Origin: Pseudocitrobacter faecalis
Lineage (GTDB): Bacteria; Pseudomonadota; Gammaproteobacteria; Enterobacterales; Enterobacteriaceae
Assembly (NCBI GenBank): GCA_003315335.1
Contig: QNRL01000002.1
Location: 464,194-528,193 of the forward strand
Length of the DNA stretch: 64,000 nt
Direction of reading: 5' to 3'
Shown here one piece after another: positions 20,607 to 28,865 of this stretch. The notes beneath the pieces were generated by a model. It ran no database searches. It worked only from the letters and a program-made list of their open reading frames with translations, and had not been told where the DNA came from. Position 1 is the first letter of the stretch, and every line of letters begins with the position of its first letter. The position numbers and the translations under genes are program-made.

Positions 20607-20777
20607 AATAACGTATTGGCGCGCAAGAGATGTCTTTCAAATTAAAAGATTAGTCAGGAACCGCTTTCTTCCCCATGGATGGCAGCTTTCGCAGTTCCCT
20701 GACACAACTCATGCCGCCTCTCCTCCCCGTGGGAATGGAGCAAGTGGAGAAAGCGGCGAAGAAAAGCAGGATTAGTG

Positions 20778-23006
20778 ATGAATAACAAGATCAAATCCCT
20801 GGCCTTACTGGTCAATTTGGGTATCTACGGCGTCGCCTTCCCCCTCAACGCCGCAGAAACCGCCTCCACCAGCGAAACCGAATCCACTGGCGAGACGATG
20901 GTCGTCACCGCCGCGCAGCAGAATCTCCAGGCGCCGGGCGTTTCGACCATTACCGCTGATGAAATCCGTAAAAATCCGGTTGCGCGCGATGTGTCGGAAA
21001 TTATCCGTACCATGCCAGGCGTGAACCTGACCGGTAACTCCACCAGCGGCCAGCGCGGCAACAACCGCCAGATTGATATTCGCGGGATGGGCCCGGAAAA
21101 CACCCTGATCCTGATTGACGGTAAACCGGTCAGCAGCCGTAACTCTGTGCGTCAGGGCTGGCGCGGCGAGCGTGATACCCGTGGCGATACCAGTTGGGTA
21201 CCGCCGGAGATGATCGAACGTATTGAGGTCATCCGTGGCCCGGCGGCAGCCCGTTATGGTAACGGCGCAGCGGGCGGCGTGGTGAATATCATCACTAAGA
21301 AAGGCGGCAATGAGTGGCACGGGTCGTGGGATACCTACTTCAACGTGCCGGAGCACAAAGACGAAGGTGCCACCAAGCGTACTAACTTTAGCCTGAGCGG
21401 CCCGATGGGCGGTGATTTCAGCTTCCGTCTGTACGGTAACCTGGATAAAACGCAGGCGGATGCGTGGGATATTAACAAAGGGCATCAGTCAGAACGTACA
21501 GGAATCTACTCCGACACGCTGCCTGCAGGCCGTGAAGGCGTCATCAACAAAGATATCAACGGCCAGGTGCGTTGGGACTTTGCGCCGATGCAGTCTCTGG
21601 AGTTCGAAGCGGGCTATAGCCGCCAGGGTAACCTCTACGCCGGTGATACCCAGAACACCAACAGCAACCAGCTAGTGAAAGATAACTACGGCAAAGAGAC
21701 TAACCGTCTTTACCGTCAGAACTACTCTGTCACCTGGAACGGCGGCTGGGATAACGGCGTGACTACCAGCAACTGGGTACAGTACGAGCACACTCGCAAC
21801 TCCCGTAAAGGTGAAGGTCTGGCGGGCGGTACGGAAGGGATCTTCTCCACCAACGACTATGTGAATATCGATCTGGCCGATCTGATGTTGCACAGCGAAG
21901 TGAGCATTCCGCTCGACCTGCTGGTTAATCAGAACCTGACGCTGGGCACCGAATGGAACCAGCAGCGCATGAAGGATTTAGGTTCGAATACCCAAACCTT
22001 TATGGGCGGCGACGTTCCGGGCGCAACCAGCACGAACCGTAGCCCTTATTCGCAGGCTGAGATTTTCTCTCTGTTTGCCGAAGACAACATTGAGCTGACC
22101 GACAGCACCATGCTGACGCCAGCGCTGCGTTTCGACCACCACACCATTGTCGGCAACAACTGGAGCCCGTCGCTGAACCTGTCTCAGGGTCTGGGCGATG
22201 ACTTCACTCTGAAAATGGGTATCGCGCGTGCTTATAAAGCGCCAAGCCTGTATCAGACTAACCCGAACTACATTCTCTACAGTAAAGGTCAGGGTTGCTA
22301 TGCCAGCGGCGGTGCCTGCTATCTGCAGGGTAACGACGACCTGAAAGCAGAAACCAGCATCAACAAAGAGATTGGTCTGGAGTTCAAACGTGATGGCTGG
22401 CTGGCCGGTGTGACCTGGTTCCGTAACGATTATCGCGACAAAATTGAAGCGGGCTACTCTGCGGTTTCCAGTAACGCCAGCGGTACCGATATCTATAAAT
22501 GGGAAAACGTGCCGAAAGCCGTAGTTGAAGGCCTTGAAGGAACGTTGAACATTCCGGTTAGCGAAACGGTGAACTGGACCAACAACATCACTTACATGCT
22601 GCAAAGCAAGAACAAAGAGACCGGCGATCGCCTGTCCATCATTCCGGAGTATACGCTGAACTCAACTCTGAGCTGGCAGGTACATCAGGATGTCTCCTTG
22701 CAGTCGACCTTCACCTGGTACGGCAAGCAGCAGCCGAAGAAGTACAACTATAAAGGGCAACCGGCCACGGGCCCGGAAACGGAAGAAGTCAGCCCTTATA
22801 GCATCGTTGGCCTGAGCGCGACCTGGGATGTGACTAAAAACGTCAGCCTGACCAGCGGCGTGGATAACGTCTTCGATAAACGCCACTGGCGTGAAGGTAA
22901 TGCCCAGACCACGGGCGGGGCGACCGGTTATATGTATGGCGCAGGCGCGAATACCTATAACGAATCTGGCCGTACCTGGTTTATGAGCGTGAACACCCAC
23001 TTCTAA
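20778..23006 (+). CDS. fepA: FepA, outer-membrane ferric-enterobactin receptor
   Basis: TonB-dependent 22-stranded barrel, 742 residues, close to E. coli FepA. The signal peptide ends at about residue 25 (FPLNAAE). A TonB box-like ETMVVTAAQQ follows. The plug domain carries RGNNRQIDIRGMGPENTLILIDG and the barrel ends in a C-terminal Phe (SVNTHF). I prefer the ATG at 20778 over the adjacent in-frame GTG at 20775; AGCAGG lies eight bases upstream. The barrel loops differ from E. coli most around residues 310-420. Confidence 0.97.
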   Translation: MNNKIKSLALLVNLGIYGVAFPLNAAETASTSETESTGETMVVTAAQQNLQAPGVSTITADEIRKNPVARDVSEIIRTMPGVNLTGNSTSGQRGNNRQIDIRGMGPENTLILIDGKPVSSRNSVRQGWRGERDTRGDTSWVPPEMIERIEVIRGPAAARYGNGAAGGVVNIITKKGGNEWHGSWDTYFNVPEHKDEGATKRTNFSLSGPMGGDFSFRLYGNLDKTQADAWDINKGHQSERTGIYSDTLPAGREGVINKDINGQVRWDFAPMQSLEFEAGYSRQGNLYAGDTQNTNSNQLVKDNYGKETNRLYRQNYSVTWNGGWDNGVTTSNWVQYEHTRNSRKGEGLAGGTEGIFSTNDYVNIDLADLMLHSEVSIPLDLLVNQNLTLGTEWNQQRMKDLGSNTQTFMGGDVPGATSTNRSPYSQAEIFSLFAEDNIELTDSTMLTPALRFDHHTIVGNNWSPSLNLSQGLGDDFTLKMGIARAYKAPSLYQTNPNYILYSKGQGCYASGGACYLQGNDDLKAETSINKEIGLEFKRDGWLAGVTWFRNDYRDKIEAGYSAVSSNASGTDIYKWENVPKAVVEGLEGTLNIPVSETVNWTNNITYMLQSKNKETGDRLSIIPEYTLNSTLSWQVHQDVSLQSTFTWYGKQQPKKYNYKGQPATGPETEEVSPYSIVGLSATWDVTKNVSLTSGVDNVFDKRHWREGNAQTTGGATGYMYGAGANTYNESGRTWFMSVNTHF

Positions 23007-23025
23007 TTGTAATGTTGTTCCGGAT

Positions 23026-23049
23026 CCTCTCCCCGCCAGGGGAGAGGAT
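23026..23049. repeat. CTCTCCCC/GGGGAGAG hairpin between fepA and entD
   Basis: CTCTCCCCGCCAGGGGAGAG gives an 8-bp stem just upstream of entD. It resembles half of the larger palindromic elements at 33.97, 38.9 and 56.5 kb. Confidence 0.5.
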
Positions 23050-23061
23050 GATGGGGAAAAG

Positions 23062-23715
23062 ATGCAAACCTACCATTCTACATTTACCCTCGCCCACCAT
23101 CTTCTACACCGTATTGAATTTCTGCCAGAAACCTTTAGCGACGGCGATTTGCTGTGGTTACCGCATCACGCCGACCTGGCGCATTTCGGCAAAAAACGAC
23201 GTATTGAGCATCTTGCCGGACGCATTGCCGCCGCGTATGCGCTGCAGCCCTTTGGCCTGAAAGCCATTCCCGGCATCGGTGAACAGCGCCAGCCACTGTG
23301 GCCGGAAGGCATTTTTGGCAGCATCAGCCACAGTGGAAAACGGGCGATCGCCGCCGTTTCCCGCAAGCCCGTTGGCATTGATATCGAGCACATCTTCAGC
23401 TCGCAGTTAGCTGCCGAAGTGGCGACGCAGATTGCCTCGCCTGCGGAGATTTTTCGCCTGCAAACCAGCGGCCTGCCTTTTGCGATTGCCCTGACGCTGG
23501 CGTTTTCCGCCAAAGAGAGCGTCTATAAAGCATTCTCTTCACAGGCAGAGCCCTGCCCAGGATTTGCAGCAGCAGAGATGACCGCGATTGATGAGAATGC
23601 GCTTTGTCTGCGCTTAGCACCGGCGTTTTCAGCCCGGCTTGCCGGGAAGGAAATCAGCGTGGCTTATGAGGTAGAGGGCGACGAGGTGGTGACCTGTACG
23701 GTGACTCCTCTTTAA
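23062..23715 (+). CDS. entD: EntD, phosphopantetheinyl transferase
   Basis: 217 residues. It attaches the coenzyme A-derived phosphopantetheine arm to the carrier domains of EntB and EntF. The two family signatures are present: VGIDIEH (Mg2+-binding Asp and Glu, about residues 106-112) and FSAKESVYKAF (about 151-161). Upstream SISHSGKRAIAAVS fits EntD. It follows fepA by 55 bases in the same direction. Confidence 0.93.
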   Translation: MQTYHSTFTLAHHLLHRIEFLPETFSDGDLLWLPHHADLAHFGKKRRIEHLAGRIAAAYALQPFGLKAIPGIGEQRQPLWPEGIFGSISHSGKRAIAAVSRKPVGIDIEHIFSSQLAAEVATQIASPAEIFRLQTSGLPFAIALTLAFSAKESVYKAFSSQAEPCPGFAAAEMTAIDENALCLRLAPAFSARLAGKEISVAYEVEGDEVVTCTVTPL

Positions 23716-23720
23716 TGGAA

Positions 23721-23746
23721 GCGCGATACGTTGTCTCGCATCGCGC
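23721..23746. terminator. Hairpin between convergent entD and the Old Yellow Enzyme gene
   Basis: GCGCGAT ... ATCGCGC gives a 7-bp stem with no T-run, centred in the convergent gap. Confidence 0.4.
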
Positions 23747-23753
23747 ACTCAGA

Positions 23754-24854
23754 CTATTTAAATAAATGCTTCAGGCTGTGTGGCTGGCAGCGAAGATATT
23801 GATTCGACGCGTGAACCTGCGCGCCCAGCGCCGCCGCAGCATGCCATGGCCATCTCGGATTATAAAGTACGCCACGCGCGAGCCCGATAAAATCAGCATC
23901 GCCACCCGCCACAATTGACTCGGCATGTTCTGGCTCGGTAATTAAGCCCACCGCAACGACCGGGATAGTAACGGCGGATTTCACCGCCCGGGCCAGCGGA
24001 ACCTGATAGCCTGGGAAAACGTCAATCTGCTGATCAGGATGCAAACCGCCGCTGGAAACATGTATTGCATCCACCCCACGTTCTTCCAGCAGTCTTGAAA
24101 ATTCGACCGCTTCCTGAATATCGAACCCGCCCTCAACCCAGTCGGTTGCAGAGATGCGCACACTGATGGCTTTATCCGCCGGAAACGCGGCGCGAACGAC
24201 ATCAAAGATTTCAAGTGGGAACCGGACTCTGTTTTCAAAAGAACCGCCATAATTATCCGTTCTTTGATTCGACAGCGGCGATAAAAATTGATGCAGCAGA
24301 TAGCCGTGAGCTGCGTGTATCTGGATAAGATCCACATCCAGCCGGGCCGCGCGTTTCGCAGCATCCGCAAATTGCTGGCGCACGGTGTCTAACCCTTCGC
24401 TATCCAGCGCCGCGGGTGTGGAATGCCCCTCATTATAGGGAATGGCCGAAGGCGCGACGGTCTGCCAACCGCCCTCTTCATCGGGCGCGAGTGGCCCTTT
24501 TTGCTCCCACGGTTTGGACGTGGACGCTTTCCTGCCCGCATGGGCCAACTGGATTGCGATAGGCATATCTGACCACTGACGAATGGAAGCAATCACCCGG
24601 CCCATGGCTTCTTCACAACGATCGTCGTACAAACCTACATCCGCAAAGGTAATGCGCCCTTCGGGAGAAACGGAGGTTGCTTCAATGGTCAGTAACCCTG
24701 CGCCCGACTGCGCCAGTTGCCCCAGATGCTGCACATGCCAGTCATTCATGCAGCCATCCGTTGCCGAGTACTGGCACATAGGGGCAATCACGATGCGATT
24801 ATCAAGTTCAAGGTTGCGAATGCGAAAAGGCGTGAACAGCTTGGGTTGCGACAT
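23754..24854 (-). CDS. Old Yellow Enzyme family ene-reductase, YqjM type
   Basis: 366-residue FMN-dependent NADH:flavin oxidoreductase in a TIM-barrel fold, reducing C=C bonds of unsaturated ketones or aldehydes. YqjM hallmarks are visible: Cys27 and Tyr29 in PMCQYS, the substrate-binding pair His180/His183 in HAAHGYL, and an Arg in NPRWPW corresponding to the YqjM arginine finger. The ATG at 24854 (MSQPKLF) follows GGAG by nine bases and is preferred over a frame start 13 codons upstream. It is convergent with entD and divergent from the AbgT-family gene. The substrate is unknown. Confidence 0.88.
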   Translation of the reverse strand: MSQPKLFTPFRIRNLELDNRIVIAPMCQYSATDGCMNDWHVQHLGQLAQSGAGLLTIEATSVSPEGRITFADVGLYDDRCEEAMGRVIASIRQWSDMPIAIQLAHAGRKASTSKPWEQKGPLAPDEEGGWQTVAPSAIPYNEGHSTPAALDSEGLDTVRQQFADAAKRAARLDVDLIQIHAAHGYLLHQFLSPLSNQRTDNYGGSFENRVRFPLEIFDVVRAAFPADKAISVRISATDWVEGGFDIQEAVEFSRLLEERGVDAIHVSSGGLHPDQQIDVFPGYQVPLARAVKSAVTIPVVAVGLITEPEHAESIVAGGDADFIGLARGVLYNPRWPWHAAAALGAQVHASNQYLRCQPHSLKHLFK

Positions 24855-25208
24855 ATCTTTTACTCCAGAGTGACTGTTGGATTTCGATAACATTAACTAT
24901 CGCGCAAAAAAATCAACGGGTCATGTTTGTCATCCACCTTACGCCCAAAATCAGGAAATTCCTCGCGTAAAACCAACCATGGCGTGCTTCCATTGCGATG
25001 AAGAAACAGACAGAACGGCAAATTAATTCGGCAGCATCGAATAATCCACCAGCAATTACCGAATAATCAGCACAGTAAGTAAATAAATCAGACATTCGTC
25101 GAGTTTTTGCGGGCAAAAAAGATAGTTTAGCCGCGTAATTACCCCTATCATCCCCGGTGATACATTCAGACAAATTATGAAACACTTTGTCAGTGTTAAG
25201 GGAAGCGA
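24855..25208. other. Divergent control region between the ene-reductase and AbgT-family genes
   Basis: 354 bases without a supported gene. It must carry both promoters. I recognise no operator or REP element here. Confidence 0.4.
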
Positions 25209-26774
25209 ATGAGTACACACACTACAACACCAGGGAACGGGGCCGGTGAAAGCCGTCTGATGAGCGGTTTCCTCAATGCGATTGAACGCGCCGGGAATAA
25301 ACTTCCTGAACCGGCGTTAATATTTTTCTACTTTTTGCTGGTCGTCATGGGGCTGTCTGCCGTCCTGTCGTTGATGACTTTTGATGTCGTCAATCCTATG
25401 ACGCAGGAGACCGTTCAGGTCAACAACCTGCTCTCCGCCGAAGCGCTCACCAATACGCTGGCCAATATGGTGACGACGTTCACCACCTTCGCCCCGCTCG
25501 GTATTGTGCTGGTGGCGATGCTCGGCGTCGGCGTAGCCGAAAGCTCCGGCTTTATTAACGTCGGCCTGAAGAAGATGCTGCGCGTGACGCCGAAGAAACT
25601 GCTGACGCCGATGCTGATTTTTGTCGCGATGTTCAGCCACGTGGCGGCAGATGCAGGCTATGTACTGGTGATTCCATTGGGTGCAATTATCTTTATGTCC
25701 GCCGGGCGTCACCCGCTGGTAGGGATCGCCGCTGCATTCTCGGGCGTCTCGGGCGGGTTTGCCGCTAACATGGTGCCTACCGGAAACGATGCGCTGTTGC
25801 AGGGCTTTACCCAGGCCGCGGCGCAGTTGCTCGACAGCACCTATACCGTCAACACGCTGTGTAACCTCTTCTTCGGAATTGCGTCTTCAATTCTGATCAC
25901 CCTGGTCGGCTGGTGGGTCACCGAGCGCATCGTTGAGCCGCGCGTCAGCAAAATGACCATCGACGGCGATTATAAGCATGAAGAAGATATGTCCAGCGTC
26001 TCAGACAAAGAGAGCCGCGCCTTTAATCGCGCGTCGCTGGTAATGCTGCTGGGCCTTGCGGCGCTGGCGGCAGCGGCCTGGCCGGAAGGCTCGATGCTGC
26101 GCGGCACCGACGGCTCGCTCACCTCTTACAGCGCGCCAATCATGAAATCCATTGTGCCGCTGATTTTCCTGATCTTTATTCTGCCGGGGATTGTGTACGG
26201 CTTTGCCTCCGGTACGTTTAAAACCGGAAAAGATGTCATCGCGTCGATGAATGACGCGATGAGCAAAATGGGCTCATACATGGTGATGGCGTTCTTCTGC
26301 GCCATGTTCATTAAAGCGTTCAGCGACTCGAACATTGGCACACTGCTGGCGCTGGTCGGCGCGGATGGCCTGAAAGCGATGGAGCTGCCGGGTGAAGCGA
26401 CGATTATTGGCATGATCCTGCTGACCGCCGCCGTGAACCTGCTGATTGGTTCCGCCTCGGCCAAATGGGGTTTGTTATCGCCGATTATGGTACCGATGCT
26501 GATGGCTGTCGGTATCTCCCCGGAACTGACCCAGGCGGCATTCCGTATCGGGGATTCCAGCACCAATATTATCACCCCGCTGATGGTCTTCTTCCCACTG
26601 GTGGTGGTCTATTGCCAGCGCTATGTGAAGGGCGCGGGCGTCGGCACGCTGGTATCCATGATGATGCCTTACTCCATCGCCTTCTTTATTAGCTGGAGCC
26701 TGTTCCTGCTGGCCTGGTGGGGGCTGGGAATGCCGCTTGGCGTCGCTGCGCCGTACACCTGGAGCGCGGGTTAA
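25209..26774 (+). CDS. AbgT family transporter
   Basis: 521-residue multi-pass inner-membrane protein of the AbgT/MtrF family. Members import p-aminobenzoyl-glutamate or export antibacterial sulfa drugs. The family stretches AGRHPLVGIAAAFSGVSGGFAANM and SSAKWGLLSPIMVPM-like GSASAKWGLLSPIMVPM are present, with the C-terminal GDSSTNIITPLMVFFPLVV. No abgA/abgB hydrolase genes are beside it, so coupling to p-aminobenzoyl-glutamate cleavage is not evident. It could be an importer or an exporter. Confidence 0.9.
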   Translation: MSTHTTTPGNGAGESRLMSGFLNAIERAGNKLPEPALIFFYFLLVVMGLSAVLSLMTFDVVNPMTQETVQVNNLLSAEALTNTLANMVTTFTTFAPLGIVLVAMLGVGVAESSGFINVGLKKMLRVTPKKLLTPMLIFVAMFSHVAADAGYVLVIPLGAIIFMSAGRHPLVGIAAAFSGVSGGFAANMVPTGNDALLQGFTQAAAQLLDSTYTVNTLCNLFFGIASSILITLVGWWVTERIVEPRVSKMTIDGDYKHEEDMSSVSDKESRAFNRASLVMLLGLAALAAAAWPEGSMLRGTDGSLTSYSAPIMKSIVPLIFLIFILPGIVYGFASGTFKTGKDVIASMNDAMSKMGSYMVMAFFCAMFIKAFSDSNIGTLLALVGADGLKAMELPGEATIIGMILLTAAVNLLIGSASAKWGLLSPIMVPMLMAVGISPELTQAAFRIGDSSTNIITPLMVFFPLVVVYCQRYVKGAGVGTLVSMMMPYSIAFFISWSLFLLAWWGLGMPLGVAAPYTWSAG

Positions 26775-26785
26775 CCCTAACGTTA

Positions 26786-26823
26786 CGGACGGTACTTAAT
26801 CGCACCGTCCGATCTCTTTTTTT
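26786..26823 (+). terminator. Rho-independent terminator after the AbgT-family gene
   Basis: CGGACGGT-N10-ACCGTCCG is a perfect 8-bp stem followed by TCTC and a run of seven T. Confidence 0.85.
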
Positions 26824-26867
26824 CTCCCACCTATACTAAAGGCACCAGTCACCATCGTGAGACGACT

Positions 26868-27983
26868 ATGCCTTTACCTGACTTTCATGTTTCTGCGCCT
26901 TTTACGCTCGGCATTGAGCTTGAGCTTCAGGTCATTAACCCGCCAGGTTACGATCTTTGCCAGGACTCTTCCGCCCTGATAGCCGCCGCCAGTCGCGGTG
27001 TGACGCAGGGGGAAATCAAGCATGACATCACTAACAGTATGCTGGAGGTGGCAACGGGCGTGTGTGACGATATCCACCAGGCCGCCACCCAGCTTGCCGC
27101 CATTCAACGCGCCGTACTCCGTGCGGCGTCCGAGCAGCATGTCAAAATTTGCGGCGGCGGAACGCATCCGTTCCAGCGCTGGCAAAGTCAGGAGGTCGGG
27201 GATAATCCCCGTTATCAGCACACTCTCGAAGCCTATGGCTACCTTGCCCGTCAGGCGACGGTGTTTGGTCAACACGTGCATGTCGGCTGCACCAACGGCG
27301 ACGATGCGCTGTATCTGCTGCACGGCCTTTCGCGCTACGTTCCACATCTGATTGCGCTCAGCGCCGCGTCGCCCTATCTGCAAGGTGCCGATAGCAGCTT
27401 CGCCTGCGCGCGGCTCAATATTTTCTCGGCGTTTCCCGATAACGGCCCCATGCCCTGGGCCGCAAACTGGCAGGAGTTTACCCGGCTGTTTCGCCAGTTG
27501 AGCTCCACCAGCATGGTCGACAGCATTAAAGACTTACACTGGGATATTCGCCCCAGCCCGCATTTTGGCACGGTAGAGGTGCGCGTCATGGACACGCCGC
27601 TCACCCTCGGCCACGCAGTGAATATGGCCGGGCTGATTCAGGCACTGGCGCACTGGCTGCTTGATAAACGCCCGCATAAAGTCAGTCCGCAGGATTACCT
27701 GCTGTATAAGTTCAATCGCTTCCAGGCCTGCCGTTATGGTCTTCAGGGCGTGGTGACCGATGTCGCCAGCGGCGAACAGCGCACCATTGCCAGTGAACTG
27801 GAAACGCTGCTGGAACAGCTACAACCGTACGCCGACGTACATCGCGCCGGAAGCGCGCTCGAAGAACTGGCGCTGATGGTAAAACACGGAAAAAGCGAAG
27901 CCCAGCGCATGCGCGAGTTTATCGCCGGGGGAGGCTCGTTGATAAGCCTGGTACAACAGCACTGCGACACCTGGGCGGCCTGA
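26868..27983 (+). CDS. ybdK: YbdK, glutamate-cysteine ligase-like carboxylate-amine ligase
   Basis: 371 residues, closely matching E. coli YbdK, which has weak gamma-glutamyl-cysteine ligase activity. The N-terminus [20 protein letters not shown] holds the metal/ATP-binding Glu residues. [17 protein letters not shown] and [21 protein letters not shown] carry the remaining active-site elements. Follows the AbgT-family terminator by about 45 bases with its own start. The physiological substrate is not settled. Confidence 0.93.
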   Translation: MPLPDFHVSAPFTLGIELELQVINPPGYDLCQDSSALIAAASRGVTQGEIKHDITNSMLEVATGVCDDIHQAATQLAAIQRAVLRAASEQHVKICGGGTHPFQRWQSQEVGDNPRYQHTLEAYGYLARQATVFGQHVHVGCTNGDDALYLLHGLSRYVPHLIALSAASPYLQGADSSFACARLNIFSAFPDNGPMPWAANWQEFTRLFRQLSSTSMVDSIKDLHWDIRPSPHFGTVEVRVMDTPLTLGHAVNMAGLIQALAHWLLDKRPHKVSPQDYLLYKFNRFQACRYGLQGVVTDVASGEQRTIASELETLLEQLQPYADVHRAGSALEELALMVKHGKSEAQRMREFIAGGGSLISLVQQHCDTWAA

Positions 27984-28056
27984 GCACAGAAAACCTTTGC
28001 ATGAGCGGGATTACGCGCTATTTTGCCCTCCCGCTCATCGCACAAGGAACGAAGAT

Positions 28057-28782
28057 ATGCTGCGTCTTTGGCTGTTGCCCGCTCTGCTTGCGCTAACGCC
28101 GTTCGCCCATGCCGCCTGCACGCTGACCGACCCGTCACTTAAGCTTCAAAGCTATGAAGTCGATCTGCAACAAGAAAATATCACCCTGCGCTGGAAGAAA
28201 AAGGATGGCAAAGCCTGGGGTTCGCTCTATTCGCTGCTGGCGGATATCAACGGCAACGGGCAGGTGCTGATGGCGATGAACGGCGGGATTTATGGCAAAG
28301 ATTATGCGCCACTGGGGCTCTATATCGAAAAGGGGAAAAAGCTGGCGCCGATTAACCGCGCCTCCGGCGGCGGCAACTTCTTTATTCGCCCGGGCGGCGT
28401 GTTTTATCTCAAGAATCAAAAAGCAGGCATCGTGACGCTCGATGCGCTAAAAAGCACCAAAGGGATGGAATACGCAGTGCAGTCCGGCCCGATGCTGATT
28501 GAAAACGGCATCATCAACTGGCGTCTAAAGCCGTCGGCCAGTTCGCGAAAATTACGTAATGCGGTGGGCATTAACCGTCAGGGCCGCGTGGTGTTTATGC
28601 TGAGCGCCAAAGAAACCAATTTTTATGATTTCGCCTGCTATGCGCAGTCAAAGCTGGATATCAAGCAGATGCTGTATCTTGATGGCACGATTTCGAAGAT
28701 GTATCAGAAGGGAAATTCGGTACCGTGGCAGTATCATCCGTTTGTCACCATGATTACGGTGGAGAGTAAAACGTCTTCCTGA
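28057..28782 (+). CDS. Exported phosphodiester-glycosidase-like protein (DUF2233)
   Basis: 241 residues with a clear signal peptide (LLPALLALTPFAHA, cleaved before ACTLTD). The mature part resembles the NAGPA/DUF2233 fold: LMAMNGGIYGKDYAPLGLYIEKGKKL (split here as MNGGIYGKDYAPLGLYIE), then GGGNFFIRPGGVF, VQSGPMLIENG and RNAVGINRQGRVVF. Members cleave phosphodiester-linked sugars; the bacterial substrate is unknown. The ATG at 28057 follows AAGGA by eight bases; a longer frame from 27997 lacks a signal peptide at its start. A strong terminator follows. Confidence 0.82.
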   Translation: MLRLWLLPALLALTPFAHAACTLTDPSLKLQSYEVDLQQENITLRWKKKDGKAWGSLYSLLADINGNGQVLMAMNGGIYGKDYAPLGLYIEKGKKLAPINRASGGGNFFIRPGGVFYLKNQKAGIVTLDALKSTKGMEYAVQSGPMLIENGIINWRLKPSASSRKLRNAVGINRQGRVVFMLSAKETNFYDFACYAQSKLDIKQMLYLDGTISKMYQKGNSVPWQYHPFVTMITVESKTSS

Positions 28783-28828
28783 GCATTGCCGGATGGCGGC
28801 TACGCCTTATCCGGCCTACAAGTAAACA
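28783..28828. repeat. REP unit
   Basis: TTGCCGGATGGCGGC and CGCCTTATCCGGCC form a REP palindrome directly after the stop codon and before the terminator. Confidence 0.75.
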
Positions 28829-28862
28829 GGCCCGGTAAGCGACGCGCCACCGGGCCTTTTTT
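28829..28862 (+). terminator. Rho-independent terminator after the DUF2233 gene
   Basis: GGCCCGGT-N12-ACCGGGCC, an 8-bp GC-rich stem, is followed by six T. It stands between two convergent genes. Confidence 0.85.
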
Positions 28863-28865
28863 CAA

